This document shows positions 1-6,723 of a stretch of DNA of 64,000 nt, in pieces. The notes beneath the pieces are model-generated. The model worked only from the letters and a program-made list of their open reading frames with translations, was not told the DNA's origin and did no database searches. Positions within the stretch are counted from its first letter, which is position 1. The number at the start of each line of letters is the position of its first letter. The translations under genes were made by a program, and so were the position numbers. This stretch comes from Sphingomonas sp. PAMC26645 (GTDB taxonomy: Bacteria > Pseudomonadota > Alphaproteobacteria > Sphingomonadales > Sphingomonadaceae), in the NCBI RefSeq assembly GCF_004795835.1, contig NZ_CP039249.1, forward strand, positions 988,501 to 1,052,500. The letters run 5' to 3'.

Positions 1-57
1 GGGCGAGACCGCCAGCCTCGTACGCCGTCAACTTAACCGCGCCGAACCGCAGAAACG

Positions 58-645
58 TCAGCGCCGGTCTTGCCGTGCGCGGTCGGTAAAGCTGCGGAAG
101 GTGATCGACCAGCGCGTCACTTCCATCTCGGCGATGCTGTGCTCCCAGTCATGCCGCGCCTCGCCGCTGAGATGGTACACCGACCGCGGCGCAAGCGGCA
201 CGGCGGCGCGGTCGAAGCCGCCTGCCTTGCGCCGCCGGAACCGCATCGTTGCCGGCACGCCGAGCGAAATACCGACGACATGCTCGAACACCGGGCGGTC
301 GCGGTGCCAGCCGATCCCGGCCCCCGGATCGTACCGAATCAGCAACGCCTGGACGAGCGCCTCCTCCGGCAGTTTCGCGAACGCGGCGGCGCGCCGGCGG
401 ATCGGCACCAGCCAGTCGGGCAACGGATCGGTCTCGCCGAACCGGCTCGTGTCGAAGTCGTAATGCCAGCCAAACGAACGGGTCAGCCGCTTGCCGAGCC
501 AACCCTGGAATTGGAACGGCGCCAGATCCTGTTCGTCGATCCGGGCGATCAACATCGCCTCCTCATCCCGGTCGATCAATGCGTCGCGGTACGCGAGTCC
601 GGGGAGGAGCGGCGTGCCGAAAAGGTCTGCGGTCGGATTGGCCAT
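58..645 (-). CDS. AlkB-like 2-oxoglutarate/Fe(II) dioxygenase
   Basis: A 195-residue protein of the AlkB superfamily, which oxidatively removes alkyl groups from nucleic acids using Fe(II) and 2-oxoglutarate. The iron ligands are visible as H114-x-D116 in GWHRDRP and H169 in HDWEHS. The 2-oxoglutarate-binding arginines are R178 and R184 in TRWSITFR. The jelly-roll core segment RYDPGAGIGWHRD is typical of the small bacterial AlkB-like group rather than E. coli AlkB itself. There is no signal peptide, so it acts in the cytoplasm. The gene reads leftward, and only 57 bases of the window lie beyond it, in which I see no gene. The substrate (DNA, RNA or protein) cannot be told from sequence. Confidence 0.88.
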   Translation of the reverse strand: MANPTADLFGTPLLPGLAYRDALIDRDEEAMLIARIDEQDLAPFQFQGWLGKRLTRSFGWHYDFDTSRFGETDPLPDWLVPIRRRAAAFAKLPEEALVQALLIRYDPGAGIGWHRDRPVFEHVVGISLGVPATMRFRRRKAGGFDRAAVPLAPRSVYHLSGEARHDWEHSIAEMEVTRWSITFRSFTDRARQDRR

Positions 646-748
646 CGAGCGGATGTAGGGAGGCGGGCGGCCATGACCAGCCGAAAGCGCCGCGGTTGCT
701 CATCAGACCGCCGCCATCTACCGCGGTGTGCGCTTGCAGGAGACTGAT

Positions 749-1396
749 ATGACCGCCCATCTCAAGATCGATTTCGTATCGGACATCGCGTGTCCTTGGT
801 GCATCATCGGCCTGCGCGCGCTGGAAGAGGCGTTGGCCCGCGCGGCGGATGCGCTCGACGCGGAGATCGTCTTCCAGCCGTTCGAACTCAATCCGGCAAT
901 GCCCGCAGGCGGCCAGAATATCGGCGAGCATATCGCGGAGAAATACGGGTCCACGCCCGAGCAGTCCGCGGCGAACCGCGCGATGATCGTCGACCGCGCG
1001 GCCGACCTCGGCTTCACGATGGCGATGACCGAGACGACCCGGATCTACAACACGTTCGACGCGCACCGCCTGTTGCACTGGGCGCAGATCGAAGGGGGCC
1101 AAGCGGCGCTGAAGCATGCGCTCTTCACCGCGAATTTCACTGATAATGTCGATCCAGGCGATCACCGCGTGCTGGTCGATGCTGCGACAAAGGCCGGACT
1201 TGATCCCGTCGCCGCGGAAGAGGTGCTTCGGTCGGGACGCTACGCGGACGAGGTTCGCGCGGCGGAGGAACTGTGGCGGGCTCGCGGGATCAATGCAGTG
1301 CCGGCGATCGTGATCAACGACCGGCATCTGATCTCGGGCGGCCAACCGGTCGAAGTCTTCGAACAGGCACTACGGCAGATCGCCGCAGCGGGCTGA
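749..1396 (+). CDS. DsbA-family FrnE-type thiol oxidoreductase
   Basis: A 215-residue thioredoxin-fold protein of the DsbA/FrnE family. The active-site pair is C15-P-W-C18 in SDIACPWCIIG, and the cis-proline region is AVPAIVIND near the C-terminus. There is no signal peptide, consistent with the cytoplasmic FrnE branch linked to polyketide or stress redox chemistry rather than periplasmic disulfide formation. I chose the ATG at 749 because AGGAGA lies seven bases upstream; a GTG at 728 is in frame but has no comparable site. It diverges from the AlkB-like gene with about 100 bases between them. The in vivo substrate is unknown. Confidence 0.88.
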   Translation: MTAHLKIDFVSDIACPWCIIGLRALEEALARAADALDAEIVFQPFELNPAMPAGGQNIGEHIAEKYGSTPEQSAANRAMIVDRAADLGFTMAMTETTRIYNTFDAHRLLHWAQIEGGQAALKHALFTANFTDNVDPGDHRVLVDAATKAGLDPVAAEEVLRSGRYADEVRAAEELWRARGINAVPAIVINDRHLISGGQPVEVFEQALRQIAAAG

Positions 1397-1409
1397 TCTG
1401 GATCGGGTG

Positions 1410-1437
1410 GTCAGGCAGCGGGGTTGAGTTGCCTGAC
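1410..1437 (+). terminator. weak hairpin after the FrnE-type gene
   Basis: An 8-bp perfect stem, GTCAGGCA paired with TGCCTGAC, with a 12-base loop lies 14 bases after the stop codon. It lacks a clear T-run, so it may be an mRNA 3'-end hairpin rather than an intrinsic terminator. Confidence 0.3.
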
Positions 1438-1549
1438 GCGTAATTGTCTCGGGCATACTGCGCTGCGCCCGATCGACCGGAACAACGGAAGACGCTCCGT
1501 CATCGCCCGGTCGAAGATCTTCCCGGCGCGGTACCCGCCCCGGCGCGCC

Positions 1550-1675
1550 TCAGTTCAGCGTCGTCATCTCGACGGGCTTGCCCTTGGTGGTCGGGTTGGA
1601 CGCGTTCGCCTTGGGTGCCTTTTCGGCCTTGGGCTTGCGGACTTCCTTGCTCGATTTCTTCTGGCTCTTCGCCAT
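1550..1675 (-). CDS. 41-residue lysine-rich small protein
   Basis: A short reading frame encoding 41 residues, beginning MAKSQKKSSKEVRKPKAEK and ending KPVEMTTLN. It is rich in lysine and proline and has no membrane segment or signal peptide, so it is probably a disordered basic cytoplasmic protein. The start is supported by GAGGTG about seven bases upstream. The evenly charged, low-complexity composition differs from the arginine-rich nonsense seen in shadow frames of this GC-rich DNA, which is why I accept it. It lies downstream of, and on the same strand as, the DUF1810 gene. Its function is not known to me; nucleic-acid binding is only a guess from charge. Confidence 0.6.
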   Translation of the reverse strand: MAKSQKKSSKEVRKPKAEKAPKANASNPTTKGKPVEMTTLN

Positions 1676-1741
1676 CACGGCACCTCATGGGGCGGAAGGC
1701 CCCGCGGTCACACTACACGCGTTGCCGCCAATGCCCCTATC

Positions 1742-2170
1742 TTATCGGTTCGGCGTTCGGCGCAGCAGGTCCAATGTCGCTTGGTCGTCTTCGCCACCGA
1801 AGAACCGGTCGAGCGCCGCGCGGTACGGTGCGGGATCGTCGGCTATCGCAGCGAACAGGGTCATCGACGACCGCAGCTTCACCGCATCGATCCCGCCCAG
1901 AATCGCTTCGGCAGATCCGGGCGCGGCCGTCACCGTCTGCGTGACCTCGATCAGTCGCGGCCCGAGTACCGGATGCGCGAGATACGCCCGAGCCTCGTCC
2001 GCCCCGGCAATCGCGTAGGTTTGCGCCATGGCGCTCTGCCCCAGTCCGGCGATCTGTGGAAAGATGAACCACATCCAGTGGGTGCGCTTGGCCCCGCGCT
2101 GCAACTCCGCCAGCGCCTGCGGATAGACGCCGTCCTGCGCCGCGACGAAACGATCGAGATCATGCTCCAT
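1742..2170 (-). CDS. DUF1810 family protein
   Basis: A 142-residue protein matching the DUF1810 family, recognisable from DLDRFVAAQDGVYPQALAEL, the THWMWFIFPQIAGLG block and LRSSMTLFA. The family has no established biochemical role; members are small soluble cytoplasmic proteins. The ATG at 2170 begins the conserved domain directly, and upstream in-frame sequence does not resemble the family. It precedes the 41-residue protein on the same strand and diverges from the lipoprotein gene that starts 100 bases away. Confidence 0.85.
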   Translation of the reverse strand: MEHDLDRFVAAQDGVYPQALAELQRGAKRTHWMWFIFPQIAGLGQSAMAQTYAIAGADEARAYLAHPVLGPRLIEVTQTVTAAPGSAEAILGGIDAVKLRSSMTLFAAIADDPAPYRAALDRFFGGEDDQATLDLLRRTPNR

Positions 2171-2270
2171 GGACCCGAGATGGTCGCATCGGCCCCCCTC
2201 CGCAACCACGATGCCGGTCGATGCGTTGCAAAGGGGGTTGAGGAGATCAGGTGATGACGACGGTGCGATC

Positions 2271-2783
2271 ATGAGGACGGCAATCGCGGTCGCGTTACTC
2301 GCGGCGCCGCTTCTCGTCGGTGGATGCGGACGTAACGACGATCCCACCAAGACCGCCGCGCCCAGCGGCTTCACCCCGCCCGAAACCCGCGCCCCCGCGC
2401 CGATCGCAGGCCAGGCGCAGACCACGCCGATCACCGCCTATGTCGGTAAATACCCGCATGATGCGGTCGACGGCGTCGATTTCTTCGACCGCACCGACGT
2501 TGCGACCGGCCTCGTCAACGCGGTCGGCGACGCGAAGCTGCGCGAGATGATCCGCGGTCGATCGGGACCCGCAACGCCCGTTTTCAAAATGGGCGACCGC
2601 GTCGCATCCTGGGGCTGCGAAGAGCATAATTGCGGCGACCACAACTGGACGGTGATCGTCGACCCGAAGCGCGGCAAGACCCAGGTCTGCTACCACGACG
2701 CAGCCAAGATGGGCCCACAGAGCGACTGGTATGACGGCGCAGCCCCCGCCCGTCGTGCCGAAACCTGCCCGTCGGAAGGATAA
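2271..2783 (+). CDS. lipoprotein with Ivy-like cysteine loop
   Basis: A 170-residue predicted lipoprotein. The N-terminus is a signal sequence ending in a lipobox, LLVGGC, with C19 as the lipidation site. A proline/alanine-rich linker (about 28-50) follows. The C-terminal half contains C116-EEHN-C121, then C140 and C166. The block GCEEHNCGDH resembles the CKPHDC protrusion loop of the lysozyme inhibitor Ivy, and what follows (WTVIVDPKRGKTQVCYHD) would fit the next two strands. I therefore infer a periplasmic or outer-membrane-anchored protein, possibly a lysozyme-inhibitor-like factor, but similarity outside the loop is weak. The ribosome-binding site is poor. The PEBP gene starts three bases after its stop, so the two are probably cotranscribed. 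Confidence 0.6.
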   Translation: MRTAIAVALLAAPLLVGGCGRNDDPTKTAAPSGFTPPETRAPAPIAGQAQTTPITAYVGKYPHDAVDGVDFFDRTDVATGLVNAVGDAKLREMIRGRSGPATPVFKMGDRVASWGCEEHNCGDHNWTVIVDPKRGKTQVCYHDAAKMGPQSDWYDGAAPARRAETCPSEG

Positions 2784-2786
2784 GCT

Positions 2787-3404
2787 ATGCTCGAACACAT
2801 CCCCGCCTGGCTTGGCCACGCGATGAGCGGCCTTCGTGCCGGGATCGACAAGCTTGCGATCGTCCAGTTGGGCGAGAACTTCGAGACGTTGACCCTGACC
2901 AGCCCGGCGTTCGCGCACGAAGCACGGATGCCGCCGCGCTTCACTGCGGACGGGGAAGGCGTGTCGCCACCGCTTGTCTGGAGCGAACCGCCGGCCGGGA
3001 CCGAACGCATGGTGCTGATCGTCGAGGATGCCGATGCTCCGGCCCCGCAACCCCTGGTGCACGCAATCATCTGGGGACTCGAGGCGGATGCGGGACAACT
3101 AGCCGAAGGCGCGATCGCTGCAGACGGCGAAGGCGACGCGGAAGGTCGCGATGTCGGTCGTAATTCCTATCTGCGCGAAGGTTGGTTGCCGCCCGATCCG
3201 CCGAGCGGTCACGGCGAGCATCGCTATGCGTTCCAGGTCTTCGCGATCGGCGCGGGGGCAGGGGATGTCGGCGCGACACCCGGGCGCTCCGCGGTGATCG
3301 AGGCCATCACTGGGCACGTGCTGGCGGCAGGGCTGTTGATCGGGACCTATTCGCGCGAAGAAGAGGCTCCCGTAGGGCCGGTGGGACTAGCCTCACCCGC
3401 CTGA
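2787..3404 (+). CDS. PEBP/YbhB-family (Raf kinase inhibitor-like) protein
   Basis: A 205-residue member of the phosphatidylethanolamine-binding protein family (YbhB/YbcL type). Diagnostic blocks are SPPLVWSEPPAGTERMVLI, the ligand-pocket segment VEDADAPAPQPLVHAIIW, and PPSGHGEHRYAFQVFAI. Bacterial members bind anionic small ligands and have no settled function. The first 35 residues are an extension before the domain and are not a clear signal peptide. It directly follows the Ivy-like lipoprotein gene, with a three-base gap, suggesting a shared transcript. Confidence 0.85.
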   Translation: MLEHIPAWLGHAMSGLRAGIDKLAIVQLGENFETLTLTSPAFAHEARMPPRFTADGEGVSPPLVWSEPPAGTERMVLIVEDADAPAPQPLVHAIIWGLEADAGQLAEGAIAADGEGDAEGRDVGRNSYLREGWLPPDPPSGHGEHRYAFQVFAIGAGAGDVGATPGRSAVIEAITGHVLAAGLLIGTYSREEEAPVGPVGLASPA

Positions 3405-3432
3405 CCGTGACGCTCGGCAGGCGCCTCGTCGT

Positions 3433-3519
3433 TCAGGCGAGCGCGCCGCCGGTCTGTGTTGCGATCAGCAGGATGGTGGTCGAAAAGGCGATGAGGCCGA
3501 TGAGGATGCTGCGGTTCAT
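3433..3519 (-). CDS. 28-residue single-helix membrane peptide
   Basis: A 28-residue reading frame, MNRSILIGLIAFSTTILLI followed by ATQTGGALA. One arginine precedes a hydrophobic helix, so it is predicted to be a single-pass inner-membrane miniprotein. AGGACG about eight bases upstream is a good ribosome-binding site. It begins 14 bases after the stop of the 36-residue membrane protein gene and is likely in the same operon. No function is known to me. Confidence 0.55.
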   Translation of the reverse strand: MNRSILIGLIAFSTTILLIATQTGGALA

Positions 3520-3533
3520 GATGAGCGTCCTGA

Positions 3534-3644
3534 TCAGGCGATGGGGATGATCGGGACGGCGGTGCCGACTGCGATCGCTGCAAAGAACAGTGCGCCGACG
3601 AGCGAGAAGGCAATGCGCTGAGCGGTTTCGAAACGGATCGACAT
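3534..3644 (-). CDS. 36-residue FETAQRIA-type membrane protein
   Basis: A 36-residue reading frame starting MSIRFETAQRIAFSLVGALF and ending GTAVPIIPIA. It has a short polar N-terminus and one hydrophobic segment of about 20 residues, so it should sit in the inner membrane. Small proteins with this FETAQRIA-like start are, as I recall, recurrent in sphingomonads, without known function. AAGGAAAA lies about ten bases upstream of the ATG. The pair with the 28-residue peptide is preceded by a sequence matching the sigma-54 promoter consensus, suggesting stress or enhancer-dependent induction. Confidence 0.65.
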   Translation of the reverse strand: MSIRFETAQRIAFSLVGALFFAAIAVGTAVPIIPIA

Positions 3645-3701
3645 GAGATTTTCCTTCGATGGTCGGGCGCCGGACCATCCGGCTGCCGATATCGAATGAA
3701 T

Positions 3702-3717
3702 TGCATGGCGCGTGCCA
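3702..3717 (-). promoter_or_regulatory. sigma-54-like -24/-12 promoter
   Basis: Read on the minus strand the site is TGGCACGCGCCATGCA. It matches the sigma-54 consensus TGGCACG-N4-TTGCW at all but one position, with GG and GC ten bases apart as required. It would start transcription roughly 45 bases before the 36-residue membrane protein gene. Confidence 0.5.
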
Positions 3718-3768
3718 GTTTCTTAGATCATTGATTTTGCGTGATTTCTTGTTTCGGCGAAGATCGAG

Positions 3769-3785
3769 TTGGTGGAACGCACCAA
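3769..3785. promoter_or_regulatory. dyad, possible enhancer-binding site
   Basis: A perfect 6-bp inverted repeat, TTGGTG-N5-CACCAA, lies about 50 bases upstream of the sigma-54-like promoter and 33 bases from the end of the diguanylate cyclase gene. Position and symmetry fit a binding site for an activator of sigma-54 transcription, but the protein is unknown. Confidence 0.35.
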
Positions 3786-3817
3786 TTCTACGTCGCAAAT
3801 CGCGCCAACCCTCGGGA

Positions 3818-4873
3818 TCAACCCGCGCAGACCCGATCGCGCCCGTCCTTCTTCGCGGTGTAGAGCAACTGGTCGGCCCGCTGGAACGCGGTTTCGGCGG
3901 CCTCGTCCGCATGGATCGCGGTCACGCCCGCCGAGACGGTGATGATGCCGAGCGCGGTGTCTGTCTCCCGGTTGCGAAAGCGCTTGCTAGCGACGGTCGA
4001 GCGTACGGCATCGAGCATGTCCGCAGCTTCGGCCAATGCGATCCCGCCGATCAAAACCGCGAACTCCTCGCCTCCGTGGCGGACGACGAGGTGCGGGGCG
4101 CATTCGGCCGTCATCGTCTGGCCGATCGCGGTGAGCACGCGGTCGCCGACCCCGTGGCCATGCAGGTCGTTGATCCGCTTGAACCGGTCGATGTCGCACA
4201 AAGCGAGGCAATAGGGCCCCGCATCCCGATCGCGCGTCGCGAATGCTTCCTCGAACGCGCGTCGATTGGGCAGGCCGGTCAGTACGTCGCGACGTGCCGT
4301 ATCGCGCGCTTCGATCAGCTTCGACCGCAGCGAATCCGTCTCTGCGGTCGCCGCCGCCAGCCGCACTTCGCTGTCGTGAATACGGGCGATCATCGCACTG
4401 GTGATTTCGGCGATCTCGTCGATCTCCGCCAATTGCGTGATCGATGCCGCGCTCCTGGCCAGTTCGCGGCCGAAGCCATGCGTCTCGGCCTGGATCGTCC
4501 GCACGATCTGCACGAAGCCATCGACCTGCTGCTGCGTTTCGATCACGAGGGCAATCGCGGTATCCGGCACGGAATCCGGATTGGTGTCCGCAACGCCGTT
4601 CGGTCGTCGCGACCGGCCTGGCGGCGGCCGGTCTATCACCGTTCCCCCGAGTCGCTCGATATCCGATCGGGTGAGACGAACGCCGTCCTGCGTCAGCGCA
4701 GCGACTTGCGCGGCCAACTCGCTCCCGGGAGCCGACATCACGGCATAGGCAAACGCGTAATGCGCGGGATCGGGGCTCAACTTCTGTTCGTCGAGGAACG
4801 CGCCGATCCGCTCAAACAGCGTCGTGTCAGGTCTTGCGCCCCGTATCGATCCGGCCACTCGTACGTCGCGCAT
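3818..4873 (-). CDS. GGDEF-domain diguanylate cyclase
   Basis: A 351-residue protein with a C-terminal GGDEF domain that should make cyclic di-GMP from two GTP. Visible motifs are DVLTGLPNRR (196-205), the metal-binding DIDRFKRIND (227-236) and the active-site variant GGEEF at 267-271. The N-terminal 180 residues form a helical region of unknown type, partly coiled-coil (about 140-190), without membrane segments. This layout resembles soluble cyclases related to DgcB. The usual inhibitory RxxD site five residues before GGEEF is absent (the sequence is APHLVVRH), so product inhibition through the I-site is not expected. The ATG at 4873 has a G-rich ribosome-binding site eight bases upstream. 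Confidence 0.88.
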   Translation of the reverse strand: MRDVRVAGSIRGARPDTTLFERIGAFLDEQKLSPDPAHYAFAYAVMSAPGSELAAQVAALTQDGVRLTRSDIERLGGTVIDRPPPGRSRRPNGVADTNPDSVPDTAIALVIETQQQVDGFVQIVRTIQAETHGFGRELARSAASITQLAEIDEIAEITSAMIARIHDSEVRLAAATAETDSLRSKLIEARDTARRDVLTGLPNRRAFEEAFATRDRDAGPYCLALCDIDRFKRINDLHGHGVGDRVLTAIGQTMTAECAPHLVVRHGGEEFAVLIGGIALAEAADMLDAVRSTVASKRFRNRETDTALGIITVSAGVTAIHADEAAETAFQRADQLLYTAKKDGRDRVCAG

Positions 4874-4928
4874 GTCATCCCCCGCGTCCCCGCCAAAGCG
4901 ATAGACCCGAAAGCGTTATCATAATGTC

Positions 4929-4958
4929 ACCGGACCGGCAGGTATTTGCCGGTCCGGT
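4929..4958 (-). terminator. 12-bp hairpin after the peroxiredoxin gene
   Basis: ACCGGACCGGCA pairs perfectly with TGCCGGTCCGGT across a six-base loop, ten bases beyond the peroxiredoxin stop codon. The following T-tract is poor, but stem strength and position fit a transcription terminator. Confidence 0.6.
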
Positions 4959-4967
4959 TTCGATCGA

Positions 4968-5507
4968 TTACTTGCCCGTCAGCTTCTGGACCGCAGCAAG
5001 CGTCGTCGAGACATGCGCCTCGGGGTTCATCTCGTCATGGACGAACGCGATGCGGCCGTCCTTGGCGATGACGTAGCTGGTGCGCTTGGTGATGTCGCGC
5101 CCACCCATCTGCTTGCCGAGCGCGACGTCGTAGCCCTTGACCACGTTCGGCCCGGCGCTGGCGACCGCGAACTTGCCCGCGCACTTCTCGGCCGAGAACT
5201 TGCTGAGCGTCTCGACATTGTCGGCCGACATGCCGATCACGGTCGCGCCTGCCTTGGTGAACGCCGGGATCGCTTCCGCAAACGCATGCGCCTCGGCGTT
5301 GCAGCCGCCGGTGTAGGCCGCCGGGAAGAAGTAGAGCACGACCGGGCCCTTCTTCAGCTGTTCGGCGAGGTGGACGGTGAACACCTTGCCGGCGATTGCG
5401 CCGCGCGTGGTGAAATCCGGAGCCTTGGCGCCGGGCGCGAGTGCCGCCAGCGCAGGCGCCGCGACGAGGAGGGCAGCGGCGGTGGCAAGTGTCGAGACGA
5501 GGCGCAT
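4968..5507 (-). CDS. exported AhpC/TSA-type peroxiredoxin
   Basis: A 179-residue peroxiredoxin with a signal peptide (about 1-21, ending APALA), so it is predicted to reduce peroxides in the periplasm. The peroxidatic motif P62-x3-T66-x2-C69 is present in FFPAAYTGGCNAEAHAF. A second cysteine, C109 in SAEKCAGKF, could act as resolving residue. The usual GMSADNVETLSKF segment of BCP/Prx-Q-like proteins follows the active site. The start is supported by GGAG about ten bases upstream. The gene diverges from the histidinol-phosphatase gene and ends near a strong hairpin. The reductant is not identified. Confidence 0.85.
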   Translation of the reverse strand: MRLVSTLATAAALLVAAPALAALAPGAKAPDFTTRGAIAGKVFTVHLAEQLKKGPVVLYFFPAAYTGGCNAEAHAFAEAIPAFTKAGATVIGMSADNVETLSKFSAEKCAGKFAVASAGPNVVKGYDVALGKQMGGRDITKRTSYVIAKDGRIAFVHDEMNPEAHVSTTLAAVQKLTGK

Positions 5508-5597
5508 GGATGATACTCCGTTTAGATCGCAATGACCTACGCTGGCGTGATCGATCCGTCCATTGCCCGTGACGTCCGCGCTCGATAGGCTGGAAAT

Positions 5598-6440
5598 ATG
5601 CCAGTAACCCAAGCCGATATCGATCTCGCGCACCGCCTTGCGGATGCCGCGGGCCACGTCATCCGACCCTATTTTCGCCACGAGCACGGCGTCGAGGTCA
5701 AGGACGACCAGTCCCCCGTTACCCGCGCCGACCGCGAGGCCGAATCGGCGATGCGCCGGTTGCTCGACGCCGAGCGCTCGGGCGATGGCATCGTCGGCGA
5801 GGAGTATGGCGAGAAGGCGGGCGTCACCAACCGCAAATGGGTGCTCGATCCGATCGACGGCACGCGCAGCTTTACTGTGGGGCGCGCGATCTTCGGGACG
5901 CTGATCGCCTTGGTCGAGGATGGCTGGCCGGTGCTCGGGATCATCGACCAGCCGATCCAGCGCGAACGCTGGGTCGGTGTAGCGGGGCGTCCGACGACGC
6001 TCAACGGTGTACCGGTCCGCACGCGTACCTGCCGCGAACTGCCAGGCTCGACGATCGCCACCACCAGCCCGCATCTCTTCGACGAGGTCGACGTCCCGCA
6101 TTACTTGGCGCTGGTGGCGGCAATCTCGGGCGGCAACCCGCGGCAAGGGCCGGTCTATGGTGGCGACTGCTACAATTACGGCCTGCTCGCGAGCGGCCAT
6201 CTCGACGTGGTTTGCGAGTCAGGCCTGAAGCTCTACGACTTCGCGGCGCTTGTGCCGGTGGTTGAAGGCGCTGGCGGCCGCATGTGCGACTGGAATGGCG
6301 ACCCGCTGACCGCGGACAGCGAAGGTCACGTGCTGGCGATCGGCGATCCGGCGCGAATGGACGACGTGCTCGAGGCAATGCACCGGTTGCAGGATGACGG
6401 GCACGATCACGATACGCATGACGGCCACGATCACGGCTAA
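5598..6440 (+). CDS. hisN: histidinol-phosphatase, inositol-monophosphatase family
   Basis: A 280-residue Mg-dependent phosphatase of the inositol-monophosphatase fold, closest in motif pattern to the HisN histidinol-phosphatases that complete histidine synthesis. Metal ligands are visible in VGEEYGEK (E68/E69) and WVLDPIDGTRSF (D84, D87), with the last ligand in LKLYDFAALVPVVEGAGG. YGGDCYNYGLLASGHLDVV is the substrate-pocket region typical of HisN. It ends with an unusual tail, DDGHDHDTHDGHDHG, rich in His and Asp and likely to bind divalent metal; this is not part of the catalytic fold. No other his genes are nearby, so the pathway assignment rests on family similarity. Confidence 0.8.
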   Translation: MPVTQADIDLAHRLADAAGHVIRPYFRHEHGVEVKDDQSPVTRADREAESAMRRLLDAERSGDGIVGEEYGEKAGVTNRKWVLDPIDGTRSFTVGRAIFGTLIALVEDGWPVLGIIDQPIQRERWVGVAGRPTTLNGVPVRTRTCRELPGSTIATTSPHLFDEVDVPHYLALVAAISGGNPRQGPVYGGDCYNYGLLASGHLDVVCESGLKLYDFAALVPVVEGAGGRMCDWNGDPLTADSEGHVLAIGDPARMDDVLEAMHRLQDDGHDHDTHDGHDHG

Positions 6441-6445
6441 AAATT

Positions 6446-6542
6446 CCCCTCCCGCCCGCGGGAGGGGCTAGGGGAGGGTACGACGTACGTACTGGCGTCC
6501 GGCACGCGATCAGCCCTCCCCACTTCCGCAAGCGGGAGGGGC
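6446..6542. repeat. palindromic intergenic repeat (gggagggg family)
   Basis: A 10-bp hairpin, CCCCTCCCGC/GCGGGAGGGG, starts five bases after the hisN stop and is mirrored by a second arm, ending AGCGGGAGGGGC, about 70 bases on. The pair forms a long inverted element. It may also serve as the hisN terminator. Confidence 0.7.
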
Positions 6543-6591
6543 AAAAGACGTCACCGCAAACCGCAACGCCCCCACATCATCACTCCTCTCC

Positions 6592-6619
6592 GTCATCCCG
6601 GCGGACGCCGGGACCCATG
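6592..6619. repeat. REP-like hairpin (gtcatcccgg family)
   Basis: GTCATCCCGGCG and CGCCGGGACCC form an 8-bp stem around a two-base loop. The gtcat...ccca framework is shared with the elements at 9702 and 53275. The rest of the 6543-6723 interval holds no gene that I can support. Confidence 0.55.
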
Positions 6620-6723
6620 GACGCGGAACGCTGCCATCTACGCGCTCAACCATCGGCAACGGCGCCCCCCTGACGCTGGCATGAGCAAGGTGGGGAAGGG
6701 GGGCGTACCATCTCCCCGCGCCC

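Noticed and set aside
1500..1688. A 62-codon minus-strand frame over the 41-residue gene
   Set aside because: The alternative frame encoding the lysine-rich 41-residue protein has a better start site and sensible composition.
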